DNA of 64,000 nucleotides from Lactobacillus amylovorus DSM 20531 (GCF_002706375.1 NZ_CP017706.1:1364001-1428000); one strand, 5' to 3'. Counted from the first letter of the stretch, positions 25,715 through 36,030 are shown. Notes: a model not told the origin generated them from the sequence alone. Program-made: numbers and translations.

Positions 25715-26485
25715 ATGACTTTAGTTGATATTCACTGTCACATTTTGCCAGGGATTGATGATGGATCAAAAGATTGGGAAACATCAATTAAGTTGGCAAG
25801 GGATGCTGTAAAAGATGGTGTGACACATGCGGTGTGTACACCACATACGTTAAATGGTAAATACATTAATCATAAAAAAGACGTGATTCGGTTAACTGAA
25901 AACTTTCAAGATATGCTTGATGAGGCAAAGATTCCATTAACAGTATTTCCTGGGCAAGAAGTGCGTATCTCAGGAGATTTACCTGAAGCACTCGACAATA
26001 ATGACATTCTCTTCTTAGATGAAGAGGGACAATACATGTTATTGGAATTTCCAAGTGATGATGTACCAACTTATGCTAAAGATATGATCTTTAGCATTCA
26101 ACAACGTGGTATTACACCAATTGTTGTGCATCCGGAACGTAACAGTAGGATTTTGAAGGAGCCACACATCTTGCAAGAATTGATTGAACAAGGTTGTCTA
26201 GTTCAAATTACTGCTAGTTCATATGTTGGAACTTTTGGCAAGAAAATTGAAGAAATGTCACGCAAGTTTATCGAAGCAGGCCAATGTGCCTGTTTTGCTT
26301 CGGATGCGCACGATTTGCCAAAAAGGCAATACCAATATAGTGAAGCATTAAAAAAGTTGAGCAAGGAGTTCGGGAGTGATCTTGCTCAGCAGTACCAAGA
26401 TAATGCTCGCGCATTTGTAAATGGGGACAATGTGCAACTAGATTGGCGACCGCTTGGCAAAAAGAAAAAATTTTGGCTATTTTAA
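25715..26485 (+). CDS. epsD: PHP-family protein-tyrosine phosphatase (CpsB type)
   Basis: The 256-residue manganese-dependent phosphatase removes phosphate from the BY-kinase. The PHP metal-binding residues are visible in VDIHCHILPGIDDGS, CTPHTL, FPGQEV, VVHPERN and SDAHDL. It follows the kinase with a 2-base gap. With epsB and epsC it forms the phosphoregulatory module of capsule and EPS synthesis. Confidence 0.95.
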   Translation: MTLVDIHCHILPGIDDGSKDWETSIKLARDAVKDGVTHAVCTPHTLNGKYINHKKDVIRLTENFQDMLDEAKIPLTVFPGQEVRISGDLPEALDNNDILFLDEEGQYMLLEFPSDDVPTYAKDMIFSIQQRGITPIVVHPERNSRILKEPHILQELIEQGCLVQITASSYVGTFGKKIEEMSRKFIEAGQCACFASDAHDLPKRQYQYSEALKKLSKEFGSDLAQQYQDNARAFVNGDNVQLDWRPLGKKKKFWLF

Positions 26486-26601
26486 TTTGCAAATCTGCAG
26501 ATTTGTGCCATTAGCTGAATATTTGTGCTATATTGACTGAAAAGTGGGTTTATTTTACAAAAAAGTACTATAAATATATGACATTGAGGGTAAGAGGAAA
26601 A

Positions 26602-27255
26602 ATGATGGTAATGGAGAAACTAAAAGTTAATCCGGCTAAAGTGCATGGGCGGTATGTTTATCACGCAGTGAAAAGATTGTGTGATATTATCGCGAGTGCA
26701 ATCGGATTGATTCTGCTGTCTCCATTATTTTTATTTTTAATAATAAAAATAAGACATGAAGACGGTGGACCAGCATTCTATTCGCAAGAACGAATTGGAA
26801 AGAATGAAAAGCCATTCAAAATGTGGAAATTTCGTTCAATGGTGGTTAACGCCGATCAGATGATCGATCAACTGGAAGATCAAAACGAAATTGAAGGTGC
26901 AATGTTCAAGATTAAGGATGATCCAAGAATTACTAAGATTGGGCATACTATTAGAAAATATAGTCTTGATGAGTTGCCACAGCTCTGGAATGTGTTAATC
27001 GGTGACATGTCTCTTGTTGGACCACGTCCGCCTCTACCATCAGAAGTAGAAGAGTATACCGATTATGATAAGCAGAGATTGCTTGTGATGCCGGGATGTA
27101 CAGGGTTATGGCAAGCTACCAAGCGTAATGAAGCTGACTTTGACGAGATGGTCTGGCTTGATATCGTGTATATCAACCATTCTGGATTGTTTGAGGACTT
27201 TAAGTTAATCGTTAAAACCGTGTTGGTTATGATTCATCCGAATGGAGCTTATTAA
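26602..27255 (+). CDS. epsE: Undecaprenyl-phosphate sugar-phosphotransferase (priming transferase)
   Basis: This 217-residue protein is the short, single-helix kind of polyprenyl-phosphate hexose-1-phosphate transferase. It starts the repeat unit by moving Gal-1-P or Glc-1-P to undecaprenyl phosphate. Features are the helix at about 32-53, FYSQERIGKNEKPFKMWKFR, SLDELPQLWNV and the DMSLVGPRPPLP motif. ATG 26602 is chosen for its AGAGGA site; the frame is open for 23 codons upstream. The donor sugar cannot be read from sequence. Confidence 0.93.
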   Translation: MMVMEKLKVNPAKVHGRYVYHAVKRLCDIIASAIGLILLSPLFLFLIIKIRHEDGGPAFYSQERIGKNEKPFKMWKFRSMVVNADQMIDQLEDQNEIEGAMFKIKDDPRITKIGHTIRKYSLDELPQLWNVLIGDMSLVGPRPPLPSEVEEYTDYDKQRLLVMPGCTGLWQATKRNEADFDEMVWLDIVYINHSGLFEDFKLIVKTVLVMIHPNGAY

Positions 27256-27276
27256 GTATATTTAAGGACATATAGC

Positions 27277-28062
27277 GTGAACAAAACGAAAGATTTGACT
27301 TTTTCAATCGTAGCTTACAAGAATTACAATCAAATAATTAATGCGGTAAATACAATTAATAAATTTACTCCTAATTATAGTAAAGAAATATTAGTAGTTG
27401 ATAACACCGAGGATGAAAATAGAAAAGACTATTCCAAGGATATTAATCAGCTTTCTAAACTAGATAATGTAACTCTTATAGCAAATAAAGCCAATTTGGG
27501 CTTTGGTAAAGCTAACAATATTGCTTTGCATAAGGCGCAAAGCAATTTTTTTGTTATTTGCAATCCAGATATTCTTTTAATTGAGGATTCGTTCAGTAAA
27601 ATAATTCCATATATAAAAGAAAATCCTAAAATTGGCGCGGTTATTCCAAAACTAATTGATAAAAACCATAAAATTGAACCTGTGTATCGTAGAGAATTAA
27701 CAATATGGGACGTATTTATTCGCTATTTCCATCCATTTAATTCTTTCCAAAAAAGAAGGGCTTACCATACTATGCAGGATCAAGATTTCTCTAAACCATT
27801 TAAAGTTCCATTTGGTCAAGGTAGCTTCATAGTAGTTAGAACTGATCTGATGAAGCAATTAAAGGGTTTTGACGAAAGATACTTCATGTATGTTGAAGAT
27901 GCTGATCTTTGTAAAAGAATAAATCAAGTTTCAACTTTGGAATATTTCCCATATACTTCTGTAATTCATTTGTGGGAAAAGGGATCACACAAGAATCCTA
28001 AATTGATGAAGTGGCATATTCAGTCTATGGCTAAGTATTTTAAAAAATGGGGATCAAAATGA
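27277..28062 (+). CDS. GT2 glycosyltransferase, rhamnosyltransferase (WbbL)-like
   Basis: The 261-residue family-2 transferase has SIVAYKNYNQI, a VVDNTED loop, the DXD-like CNPDI and the acceptor-side GFDERYFMYVEDADLCKR. This layout is typical of rhamnosyltransferases of the WbbL/RfbF group, and it agrees with the dTDP-rhamnose genes at 53.3-56.9 kb. The start is GTG at 27277 with AAGGA upstream. It overlaps the acyltransferase gene by 4 bases. Confidence 0.85.
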   Translation: MNKTKDLTFSIVAYKNYNQIINAVNTINKFTPNYSKEILVVDNTEDENRKDYSKDINQLSKLDNVTLIANKANLGFGKANNIALHKAQSNFFVICNPDILLIEDSFSKIIPYIKENPKIGAVIPKLIDKNHKIEPVYRRELTIWDVFIRYFHPFNSFQKRRAYHTMQDQDFSKPFKVPFGQGSFIVVRTDLMKQLKGFDERYFMYVEDADLCKRINQVSTLEYFPYTSVIHLWEKGSHKNPKLMKWHIQSMAKYFKKWGSK

Positions 28063-28625
28063 ATTTAAGAAAATATTGTTGGGCCATACGAGCTTTATTC
28101 TTTAAATTTAGATTTGGTAAATGTGGAAACCTTACATATATTGGAAAAACTACAAATATTTCAAATAATGCTAAAAATATAAGAATAGGAAATAAAGTCA
28201 GAATTTATCCTGGATTACGCGCTGAAATTGTAGATTCTCAAGGTAAGATTACTATTGGTGACGATGTAAGTATTGGTCAAAATCTTCAAATAACATCTTA
28301 TAAAGGTGATTTAAAGATCGGTAATCAAGTTACAATTGCTGCTAATGTCTTAATATCTAATAATGATCATACGTATTATGAGTTAGATAAAAGTATATTA
28401 AGACAACCATTGATCTACAAAGAAACTAGTATTGACGAGGGTTGCTTTATAGGCTACGGTTCGGTGATATTGGCTGGAGCTCAACTTGGAAAGCACTGTG
28501 TTGTCGGAGCTAATAGTGTAGTAAAAGCAGGAAAGTATGATGATTACTGCATCTTAGTAGGCTCTCCTGCTAGGGTAGTAAAAAAATATAATAAAACAAC
28601 CAATAAGTGGGAATCGATTAAATGA
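28059..28625 (+). CDS. Hexapeptide-repeat acyltransferase of the eps operon
   Basis: The 188-residue protein contains left-handed beta-helix repeats (IRIGNKVRIYPG, ITIGDDVSIGQN, LKIGNQVTIAANV) and the catalytic segment SNNDHTYYE with its His. The C-terminal coil IDEGCFIGYGSVILAG follows. It probably O-acetylates a sugar of the repeat unit in the cytoplasm. ATG at 28059 overlaps the previous stop (ATGA), indicating coupling. It overlaps the next gene by the same kind of ATGA junction. Confidence 0.88.
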   Translation: MNLRKYCWAIRALFFKFRFGKCGNLTYIGKTTNISNNAKNIRIGNKVRIYPGLRAEIVDSQGKITIGDDVSIGQNLQITSYKGDLKIGNQVTIAANVLISNNDHTYYELDKSILRQPLIYKETSIDEGCFIGYGSVILAGAQLGKHCVVGANSVVKAGKYDDYCILVGSPARVVKKYNKTTNKWESIK

Positions 28626-29722
28626 AAACTATTGTTATATCGGGAATTAATATAGTTGATGGTGGTGCCAAGTCTGTATATGATGATCTACTAAATGCCA
28701 TTGTTTCAACGAAACAATATGAAAGAAACAATTTCATTCTTTTAGTTTCTAGGAAAAATTTATTTAAAAAATACTGGCCTTATTTTAAGATAATAGAATT
28801 TCCTAAATCTAAGCAGCATTGGATAAATCGACTTTATTACGAATATTTTTATTTTAAAAAATTGTCTAAAAAAATAAAGCCAGATATATGGCTTTCATTG
28901 CATGATATTACTCCGAATGTGGTAGCTGATAAAAGATACGTATATTGTCATAATCCTAGCCCTTTTTATAATATGAAGCTAAGTGAAGCAAAATATGGTT
29001 GGAAATATTATTTATTTTCTAAATTCTATAAATACTTATATAGAATAAATATCCATAAGAATACAGCAGTAATTGTTCAGCAAAATTGGATGGCAGATGC
29101 ATTTAAGAAAATGTATCATTTGGATAATATAATTGTTGCTAAACCATCTGTCTCTACTCAAGAGATCCCCAGAGTAAATAAAGAAAGCAAGAAATATAGT
29201 TTCATTTATCCTTCATTTCCAAGGCCTTTTAAAAATTTTGAGACTTTATGTAAAGCAACAAAAAAATTAAATGAAGAGGGATTAAAGAATAAATTTGAAG
29301 TATTTATCACTTTAGATGGTACAGAGAATAAATATTCTGGATTATTGAAAAAAAGGTATGGAAATGTTTCTAATTTGAATTTTATTGGATTACAGTCTAG
29401 AAAAAGTTTGTATGATTATTATTCAAGATTAGATTGTCTTGTGTTTATGTCTAAGTTAGAAACATGGGGAATGCCAGTTACTGAATTTAAGCAAACGGGT
29501 AGACCAATTATCTTATCTGATTTACCTTATGCTCATGAAACTGCTGAAAAATATAGTAATGTCGCATATGTGAATCCTGATGATTTTATATCTTTATCTG
29601 AACAAATGAAAAAAGCTATATTCTCTTATCGATTTGACTATAAATTGGATAAACACAACATTAAGTTAGAATTTAAAAATTTCGATAATTGGAACGAATT
29701 AACAAAAAGTATGTTTAAGTGA
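28622..29722 (+). CDS. GT4 glycosyltransferase
   Basis: The 366-residue GT-B fold enzyme has a glycine-poor acceptor domain and a GT4 donor domain with YPSFPRPFKNFETL, NFIGLQSRKSLYDYY and the EX7E-like VFMSKLETWGMPVTEFKQTG. It adds one sugar to the lipid-linked repeat unit. The donor is unknown. It is in the EPS operon with translational overlap upstream. Confidence 0.86.
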   Translation: MKTIVISGINIVDGGAKSVYDDLLNAIVSTKQYERNNFILLVSRKNLFKKYWPYFKIIEFPKSKQHWINRLYYEYFYFKKLSKKIKPDIWLSLHDITPNVVADKRYVYCHNPSPFYNMKLSEAKYGWKYYLFSKFYKYLYRINIHKNTAVIVQQNWMADAFKKMYHLDNIIVAKPSVSTQEIPRVNKESKKYSFIYPSFPRPFKNFETLCKATKKLNEEGLKNKFEVFITLDGTENKYSGLLKKRYGNVSNLNFIGLQSRKSLYDYYSRLDCLVFMSKLETWGMPVTEFKQTGRPIILSDLPYAHETAEKYSNVAYVNPDDFISLSEQMKKAIFSYRFDYKLDKHNIKLEFKNFDNWNELTKSMFK

Positions 29723-29740
29723 AAGCTGAATTTTTTATTA

Positions 29741-30709
29741 ATGAACAAAATAACATTGATTTTACCTTATTTTGGTAAAAAATTTCCAAATACATTTCCA
29801 TTATTAATAGATTCTATGAAAAAGAATATTGATATTCAATTTTTAATATTTACGAATATCAAAGATGAAGCATTAGAGTCCAATACTTCGTCTAATATTT
29901 CCATAGAATATACTACTTTAACTAATATACGTGAATTGGCTTCAAGTAAGCTAAGAGTAAATGTTAATTTATACACTCCTTATAAATTATGTGATTTAAA
30001 ACCATTTTATGGAATAATTTTTGAGGATTACTTAAAGAAATCAGATTGGTGGGGATATTTTGACTCAGATATTGTTTTTGGTAATTTGAGTTCTTTTATC
30101 AAAAATGATGTATTTAAACAGTATGATAGAATTTTTACTCATGGGCATTTAACATTTTATCGTAATGATAAAAATGTAAATAATATAGTTTTGCATAATT
30201 TTTCAGATCCAGCAATTCCTGAGTATAAAAGAGTACTGACTGATAAAGAAATATATGGATTTGATGAATGGGGATTTGGAAAAAACAAAGGTAGAGGCAT
30301 TTCCTGGGGAATTGATAAAACCAAAATACTGAAACAATATGATAATTTGAGTTTGTTTGCTGATATTTTGCCGGGAAAGTTTAATTTCGAAATGACTTCG
30401 GGTTCAAAAATCAGATATTTTATTTACGATAAGGGTAATTTATCTGCTGTGAAGGAAAATAACAGTATTATAAATTTATTATATGCCCATTTTCAAAAAC
30501 GCCCAATGATTTTTAAAGATATAGATTTAAATAAAAAAATATATATTTTTCCGAATTATTTTACAAATGAGCAGAAGTATAATAATTCAAATGAAGAGAA
30601 AAAAAGATGGAAAAATTTTTATTTAAAGTACCGTGTAAATCATATTATTAAGAATCTAAATATGTCTTATTTAAAAAAACGAGTAAGTTTTATTAATAGC
30701 GAAAAGTAA
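29741..30709 (+). CDS. DUF6625-family putative glycosyltransferase
   Basis: The 322-residue protein begins ITLILPYFGKKFPNTF and has the DXD-like GYFDSDIVFGNL near residue 107. Both match DUF6625 proteins found in polysaccharide loci. It is a likely GT-A enzyme adding a sugar to the EPS repeat, but the activity is unproven. Its ribosome site (GAAAG) is weak. 137 bases follow before wzy, with no visible terminator. Confidence 0.7.
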   Translation: MNKITLILPYFGKKFPNTFPLLIDSMKKNIDIQFLIFTNIKDEALESNTSSNISIEYTTLTNIRELASSKLRVNVNLYTPYKLCDLKPFYGIIFEDYLKKSDWWGYFDSDIVFGNLSSFIKNDVFKQYDRIFTHGHLTFYRNDKNVNNIVLHNFSDPAIPEYKRVLTDKEIYGFDEWGFGKNKGRGISWGIDKTKILKQYDNLSLFADILPGKFNFEMTSGSKIRYFIYDKGNLSAVKENNSIINLLYAHFQKRPMIFKDIDLNKKIYIFPNYFTNEQKYNNSNEEKKRWKNFYLKYRVNHIIKNLNMSYLKKRVSFINSEK

Positions 30710-30846
30710 TTTTAAATTTTCATTTGAGTGGATGGAGTAGAGTATGCAGAGAACTTTAACAAATTAAGTTTTCAAATATTAGATATATAATATTTGAAAA
30801 ATATATGTAAAGGATAAAAATTAGTAAGATGTAAAAGGATAATTAT

Positions 30847-31944
30847 ATGATAACAATTTCCAAAGCTAAAAAATTTTATAGAGTAGCATTTGCTATATTT
30901 ATAATATCTTTTTGTTTAACAGGAATAAGAGGATTGAAAGTTCCTTCTTGGATAATTTCGATAACTTCAGTTGGATTAATGTTACTGTTGATATCATGCT
31001 TTCTAATGTCCTATAAGAAATATTTTTTTAAGACATCTAATATATATATTATCGGCATAATTTTAATGATTGTTCTTTTTCTGTGTACATTTAAAGAAAT
31101 GCCTATAACTTTATTGATGTGTATTCTATGTTGCTTTTTACCATATTATGATATTATAGAAATATTTTTATACTCTATGAGTATAGTATTCATAATTGAG
31201 GCCATTTTGGGTGGTCAGAATTATTTACTTATTAGTAAAAATACTACGGGATATTTACTCTTGTGTTTTGCATTAGCTGCTATACATTTTATACATAGTA
31301 AAAAAACAAATGTTTTTATAGATTGGATAATATTAATTATCTTCTTTATTTTTACTGGGCAAGTTATTAATTCTAGAACTTCTGCTTTATTAATTTTGTT
31401 TTTTGGCTTGATCTATGAAACTAATTTCTTTGGTAAAATATCTCATATTAAATTATATTTGATTACTCTATTACCACTTTTTTTAATAGCTATAAGTTTA
31501 TTTTTTGCTCGAAATTATGGGAATATCAATTGGATCAGTGATATAAACATTTTTTTATCAGGTAGAATTTCTATTTGGAGTTCTGATTGGAATTTTTATC
31601 ATATTACACTCTTCCCTCAAGCTATTATTTCAAAAGGTTTTTACTTTGATCCGTCCGTAGGTTATGGTTGGGATATTTATGCTGCAGATGGTTTATATGC
31701 TCTAGGAGTATTTTTATATGGCTTAGTAAGCTTTTCAATATTAATATTTAGTTTAATGTATTTATTGAATAAGGTAGCAAAACAAAATAATACTAATAAT
31801 CAATTTTATATATGTACTATTTTAGTCATGACATTATATTATTTCAGTGAAACACAGGTAATGAATGGTAAGGCTTCATTTCTATTACCTTTGGCAGTTT
31901 CCTCATTGATTACGTTAAATACATTAAAGATGGATAATAAATAA
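30847..31944 (+). CDS. wzy: Oligosaccharide repeat-unit polymerase (Wzy-like)
   Basis: The 365-residue protein has about ten hydrophobic helices and a larger outside loop after about residue 220 (GRISIWSSDWNFYHITL). That is the O-antigen polymerase/ligase pattern. Position between transferases and the flippase supports Wzy, which links repeats outside the membrane. Sequence identity among Wzy proteins is low, so this call rests on topology and context. Confidence 0.82.
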   Translation: MITISKAKKFYRVAFAIFIISFCLTGIRGLKVPSWIISITSVGLMLLLISCFLMSYKKYFFKTSNIYIIGIILMIVLFLCTFKEMPITLLMCILCCFLPYYDIIEIFLYSMSIVFIIEAILGGQNYLLISKNTTGYLLLCFALAAIHFIHSKKTNVFIDWIILIIFFIFTGQVINSRTSALLILFFGLIYETNFFGKISHIKLYLITLLPLFLIAISLFFARNYGNINWISDINIFLSGRISIWSSDWNFYHITLFPQAIISKGFYFDPSVGYGWDIYAADGLYALGVFLYGLVSFSILIFSLMYLLNKVAKQNNTNNQFYICTILVMTLYYFSETQVMNGKASFLLPLAVSSLITLNTLKMDNK

Positions 31945-31953
31945 GGTTAGAAA

Positions 31954-32952
31954 ATGAGAGATATAATTATTTCAGTAATAATAGCGGCATATAATGCATC
32001 AAATACAATCGATAATTGTATACAGAGTCTTTTAGATCAGAAATATAAGAAATTTGAGATTATTATTGTGAATGATGGTTCAACTGATAAGACTTTAGAA
32101 ATTTTAAACAAGTATAATTCTTTATCTTATGTTACAGTCGTAAGTCAAACTAATATGGGACCATCTGCTGCTAGAAATACAGCTCTTAAATTAGTGCAAG
32201 GAATATATGTTACTTTTGTAGATTCTGACGATAAGGTGAAGCCAAATTACTTGTCGAGTTTAATAAAAGGATATTCTTTTAAAGATGTCGATTTGAGCGT
32301 GACAGGAATAGAACAAAGATTTTTAAATGACAAAGTAAAATCTGCTTCAGATTATTTAACAGGAGAAAAAAGCTCTAAAGACTATTTACCATATATGATT
32401 TCGGATGGTGGTCCTCAGGGCTTTTTAGTGAATAAACTTTGGAAAACAAAAATAATAAAAAAGTATAACTTGCATTTTGAAGAAAATCTAATCATGCAAG
32501 AAGACTTGCTTTTTAATGTTCAGTACGTAATACATACTAATAAAGTATATATAGGAAATGAGCATACTTACATTTATTATCTACATAATAGTAGTTTAAG
32601 TAACGGTATGATTAGTAATAATAAAAATTCCAAAAAAGTGTTTTATGATGGTATAAAGGTTTGGAAAAAAATCTATGATTTAATCTCTTGTGTAAATCCA
32701 GTTGCTGCAAGTATTGTAAAGGTTAACTTAGCAAAACAGTATATGTATTATTTGAGATGGTTGTATCTTCATGATAACAAAAATTTAGCTACAATAAGAA
32801 AAATAAGAAAGATAGTATTTAAAAATAGTTCTTTGATTTTACATAGTCATACAGTACAACTTAAAACTAAAATTGCTACTATTTTAGTTATGTTTTTCCC
32901 ACATTTAATAGTGTTAATAGATGATCTGAAATTAAATAGATTGAAGCAATAG
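31954..32952 (+). CDS. GT2 glycosyltransferase
   Basis: The 332-residue family-2 transferase has the N-terminal GT-A domain: ISVIIAAYNASNTIDNCIQSL, IIIVNDGSTDKT, and the DXD in FVDSDDKV. The segment EENLIMQEDLLFNVQYV holds the usual ED catalytic pair. The C-terminal part is helical and basic, suited to membrane contact. It adds one sugar of the repeat; the specificity is unknown. Confidence 0.88.
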   Translation: MRDIIISVIIAAYNASNTIDNCIQSLLDQKYKKFEIIIVNDGSTDKTLEILNKYNSLSYVTVVSQTNMGPSAARNTALKLVQGIYVTFVDSDDKVKPNYLSSLIKGYSFKDVDLSVTGIEQRFLNDKVKSASDYLTGEKSSKDYLPYMISDGGPQGFLVNKLWKTKIIKKYNLHFEENLIMQEDLLFNVQYVIHTNKVYIGNEHTYIYYLHNSSLSNGMISNNKNSKKVFYDGIKVWKKIYDLISCVNPVAASIVKVNLAKQYMYYLRWLYLHDNKNLATIRKIRKIVFKNSSLILHSHTVQLKTKIATILVMFFPHLIVLIDDLKLNRLKQ

Positions 32953-32976
32953 CTAATTTAAGGAAGAGAAATTTTT

Positions 32977-33969
32977 ATGAAAGAAAAGACGTTATCAATT
33001 ATCGTCCCTGTGTATAATGTGGAAAAATATATTTTTGATTCAATAGATAGTATTATTTCAAACGTGGATGATTTAGATAGTTGGTTGGAAATTATATTGG
33101 TAGACGATGGATCTACAGACAATAGTGGAAATATTTGTAATCAATACGCTTCAAAATATTCCTTTATCAAAGTAATTCACCAAAAAAATCAAGGACAATC
33201 AGTGGCTAGAAACAATGCATTAAATTTTGCAAATGGTAAATGGATAACATTTGTGGATAGTGATGATGTAGTTAGAACGGATTACTTATCTATCTTATTA
33301 TCAAATATTAAAAATAGTGAAGATGCTGACATTATTATGTTTAGATATAAAATGTTTAATAATGATGATGACATTAGGAATGAAGTAAATCATACTGGTA
33401 CTTATTCAGAAAATAAATTAATAGCGTTATCTAAATCAGATGCGATGTATTATATTACAACTGAAGAAATAGGTAATTATATGTGGAATAAAATTTTTAG
33501 ACGAAAATTATTTCAAAATATAAAGTTTCCTATTGGAAGACGATATGAAGATATTGCTGTATTGTATAGATACTTTCAGTTAGCACAAAAAATTTGTTTA
33601 TATAACGATTGCTTATATTTTTATAGACAGCATCCAAATAGTACAATACATGTAAAAGATCCTCAGGAAAAGATAAATCTATTAAAGGAATCTATACGTG
33701 CTAGAAGTGAACAGTTAGATTTCTTTAAAGAAAGAAAATATACACGGGCTTATAAAAATGCAAGTCGATATTTTTTAGCAGATGAAGCCTTTTATGTAAT
33801 ATGGACTAATCAATATTGTAAAACTAAGGATGAAATGTATGAAGAAGCAAAAAAATATGTACGTTCACATACACCTAAAATAAGTGATGGTAAAAAAGTG
33901 TATTTATTTGTTAAGTTATATACTTTGTTTCCAAAATTAGTTGAAAAATGTCTCCAAGTTACTAAATAG
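32977..33969 (+). CDS. GT2 glycosyltransferase
   Basis: This 330-residue paralogue of the previous gene has SIIVPVYNVEKYIFDSI, ILVDDGSTDNS, FVDSDDVV and GRRYEDIAVLYRYF. The gene order and an AAGGAAGAG ribosome site show that it belongs to the eps operon. The two adjacent GT2 genes share the same scaffold but differ along their length, so they probably use different acceptors. Confidence 0.88.
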   Translation: MKEKTLSIIVPVYNVEKYIFDSIDSIISNVDDLDSWLEIILVDDGSTDNSGNICNQYASKYSFIKVIHQKNQGQSVARNNALNFANGKWITFVDSDDVVRTDYLSILLSNIKNSEDADIIMFRYKMFNNDDDIRNEVNHTGTYSENKLIALSKSDAMYYITTEEIGNYMWNKIFRRKLFQNIKFPIGRRYEDIAVLYRYFQLAQKICLYNDCLYFYRQHPNSTIHVKDPQEKINLLKESIRARSEQLDFFKERKYTRAYKNASRYFLADEAFYVIWTNQYCKTKDEMYEEAKKYVRSHTPKISDGKKVYLFVKLYTLFPKLVEKCLQVTK

Positions 33970-33998
33970 AATATATTATAATAAACATTTATAAAAAT

Positions 33999-35462
33999 AT
34001 GAAAAAAAAATCATTAGGATTAAATGCACTGCTTAATGGTATAAGAAGTGTTTTAAATTTGTTATTTCCATTGATTACTTTCCCATATGTATCAAGAGTG
34101 CTTTCAGTTGAAGGAATTGGTATTTATAATTTCTCTATTACGTATATTGGTTATTTTCTTTTAATAGCTGGTTTGGGGATAGCAACTTATGCTATTCGTG
34201 AAGGTGCAAAATATCGGGAAAATAAAAATGAAATGGATAAATTTTCGAGTCAAATTTTCAGTTTAAATATGATAGCAACAGTAATAGCTTATCTATTGTT
34301 ATTTGGTTCGTTAATAATATTTCAAAATTTACATAATTACATTTCGTGTATATTAATTTTTAGCTTACAAATATTATTTACTACTTTAGGAACAGAGTGG
34401 ATTTATACAATCTATGAGGATTATGCTTATATAACAATAAGAAGTATAATCTTTAAAGTGATTTCGATTGTTCTATTGTTTTTATTGGTTAGAAAACCAG
34501 AAGATTATTTAATTTATGCTGCCATTACAGTTCTTTCGGCTGTTGGATCTAATTTACTGAATTTTATACATGCAAGAAGTTTTGTTCATATCAAACTAAC
34601 AACTAAAACTAATTGGAGATATCATCTAAAGCCTATTTTAGTAATATTCGCTTCTGCTATAGCAGTTACAATTTATGTTTCTTCGGATACAACTATTTTA
34701 GGTTTATTAAAAGATGATTATGCAGTAGGAATATATAGCACCTCGGTTAAAATTTATCAAATAGCTCAAGGATTATTGTCGGCTTTGTTAACAGTTACAA
34801 TTCCTCGTTTGGCGTTCCTATGGGGACAGAAACGTATTGGTGAATACAACAAAGTTCTATCTAAAGTTTTAGATTCTTTAGGAATTCTTGTTTTACCTGC
34901 TTCTGTTGGTTTAATAATGCTTAGTCGAGAAGTGGTTTTAATTATTGCCGGTGAAAAATACTTACCATCAGTAAATTCACTTCGCATTATTTCATGGGCA
35001 ATAATTTTCTCAATTTTTTCTTGGATTTTTTCAGATTGTGTATTAATTCCTGCTAAAAGAGAAAATTTAGTTTTACGTAATACAATTATTACTGCTATTG
35101 AAAATATAATTTTGAACTTTATTTTAATTCCATTTATGTCATATGATGGTACATCCCTTAGTACGGTAATAGCTGAATTTACTGTTATGATTATGAATGG
35201 CTACTCATGTTGGGATATTATCAAACCGGTAATTTTAAAGAAGGATACGTTAAAAAATCTGCTTGATTCTATTGTTGGATGTGTAGGAATTGTAGTTGTT
35301 TGTTTGTTATGTGATTTTGGTTTTGAATTTATGATTCTTAAAACTATTTTTTCAGTAGTTCTTTCTATCATTATGTATGGTGCAATTCTTGTATTGTTAG
35401 GAAACAAGAATGCATATTCCATGCTTGATAGAGCTAAGATAATTTTAAAGAGTAAGTTGTAA
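33999..35462 (+). CDS. wzx: Polysaccharide flippase (Wzx-like, MATE/MOP superfamily)
   Basis: The 487-residue protein has about 12-14 membrane helices and the PST-type start FPLITFPYVSRVLSVEGIGIYNFS. It carries lipid-linked repeat units across the membrane for Wzy. It is the last gene of the block and is followed within 10 bases by a terminator. Confidence 0.9.
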   Translation: MKKKSLGLNALLNGIRSVLNLLFPLITFPYVSRVLSVEGIGIYNFSITYIGYFLLIAGLGIATYAIREGAKYRENKNEMDKFSSQIFSLNMIATVIAYLLLFGSLIIFQNLHNYISCILIFSLQILFTTLGTEWIYTIYEDYAYITIRSIIFKVISIVLLFLLVRKPEDYLIYAAITVLSAVGSNLLNFIHARSFVHIKLTTKTNWRYHLKPILVIFASAIAVTIYVSSDTTILGLLKDDYAVGIYSTSVKIYQIAQGLLSALLTVTIPRLAFLWGQKRIGEYNKVLSKVLDSLGILVLPASVGLIMLSREVVLIIAGEKYLPSVNSLRIISWAIIFSIFSWIFSDCVLIPAKRENLVLRNTIITAIENIILNFILIPFMSYDGTSLSTVIAEFTVMIMNGYSCWDIIKPVILKKDTLKNLLDSIVGCVGIVVVCLLCDFGFEFMILKTIFSVVLSIIMYGAILVLLGNKNAYSMLDRAKIILKSKL

Positions 35463-35469
35463 TACCCTT

Positions 35470-35511
35470 AAAAATAGAGGCAAGTGATTAATTGCTTGAC
35501 TCTATTTTTAA
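35470..35511. terminator. Terminator of the eps operon
   Basis: AAAAATAGAG plus CAAG (35470-35484) pairs with CTTG plus CTCTATTTTT (35495-35509), with one mismatch. The A-run and T-run make it bidirectional. Confidence 0.87.
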
Positions 35512-35514
35512 ACA

Positions 35515-35697
35515 CGTAAAGCATGTTTAGATTGGTTCAGAGATGTGATTATTGCTCCAGATGTTTCCAATTAGATTACTATAGCTATTACAGAAGATTT
35601 TTTATCCATTATCAATTGATGTCGAAATTATAATTTCAGATACTAATACAGAAGATAGGATGAATGTGGAATTTTGCTTTGATTTTGATAATATGTG
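35515..35697 (+). pseudogene. Decayed coding remnant
   Basis: Protein-like segments appear in different frames: CLDWFRDVIIAPDVSN, then ITEDFLSIIN, then DVEIIISDTNTEDRMNVEF. Stops fall between them. This looks like a short relic of a gene after the eps operon. I cannot name the family. Confidence 0.35.
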
Positions 35698-35743
35698 AAA
35701 GGTTATCCAGAATTAAAGAAAATATTCGGCTTGGGGGAATATT

Positions 35744-36019
35744 ATGGAAAATACTGAGACAAGCTTACTAGAGAAACTCAGAAACGATTTGAATGAGATT
35801 GTATCTAATAATGAAGTTTTTAAGAAGACGCAAGATGATCTGAATCGATTTTGTGAAACTCGTTCAGTTGTTATAACGGCTACAGAATTAGAAGAGATAT
35901 TCAAAGATTGCTACCACGAATTAGTATCTCTCGAAAATAAAGGCACTCTTACTGTAGAGCAAACCGCATTGTTAACCGATCTAGATGAACTTGAAGATTA
36001 TTGGGTTCATAGAAAGTAA
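35744..36019 (+). CDS. Small acidic helical protein, unknown
   Basis: I do not recognise this 91-residue protein. It is acidic and predicted helical (LLEKLRNDLNEIVSNNEVFKK, in heptad style), ending in DLDELEDYWVHRK. A GGGGGA site at 35733-35738 precedes the ATG. It has its own terminator and ends just before the IS66 element. It may be an antitoxin- or immunity-sized protein, but there is no partner to support that. Confidence 0.55.
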   Translation: MENTETSLLEKLRNDLNEIVSNNEVFKKTQDDLNRFCETRSVVITATELEEIFKDCYHELVSLENKGTLTVEQTALLTDLDELEDYWVHRK

Positions 36020-36030
36020 ATGGAAGGTGG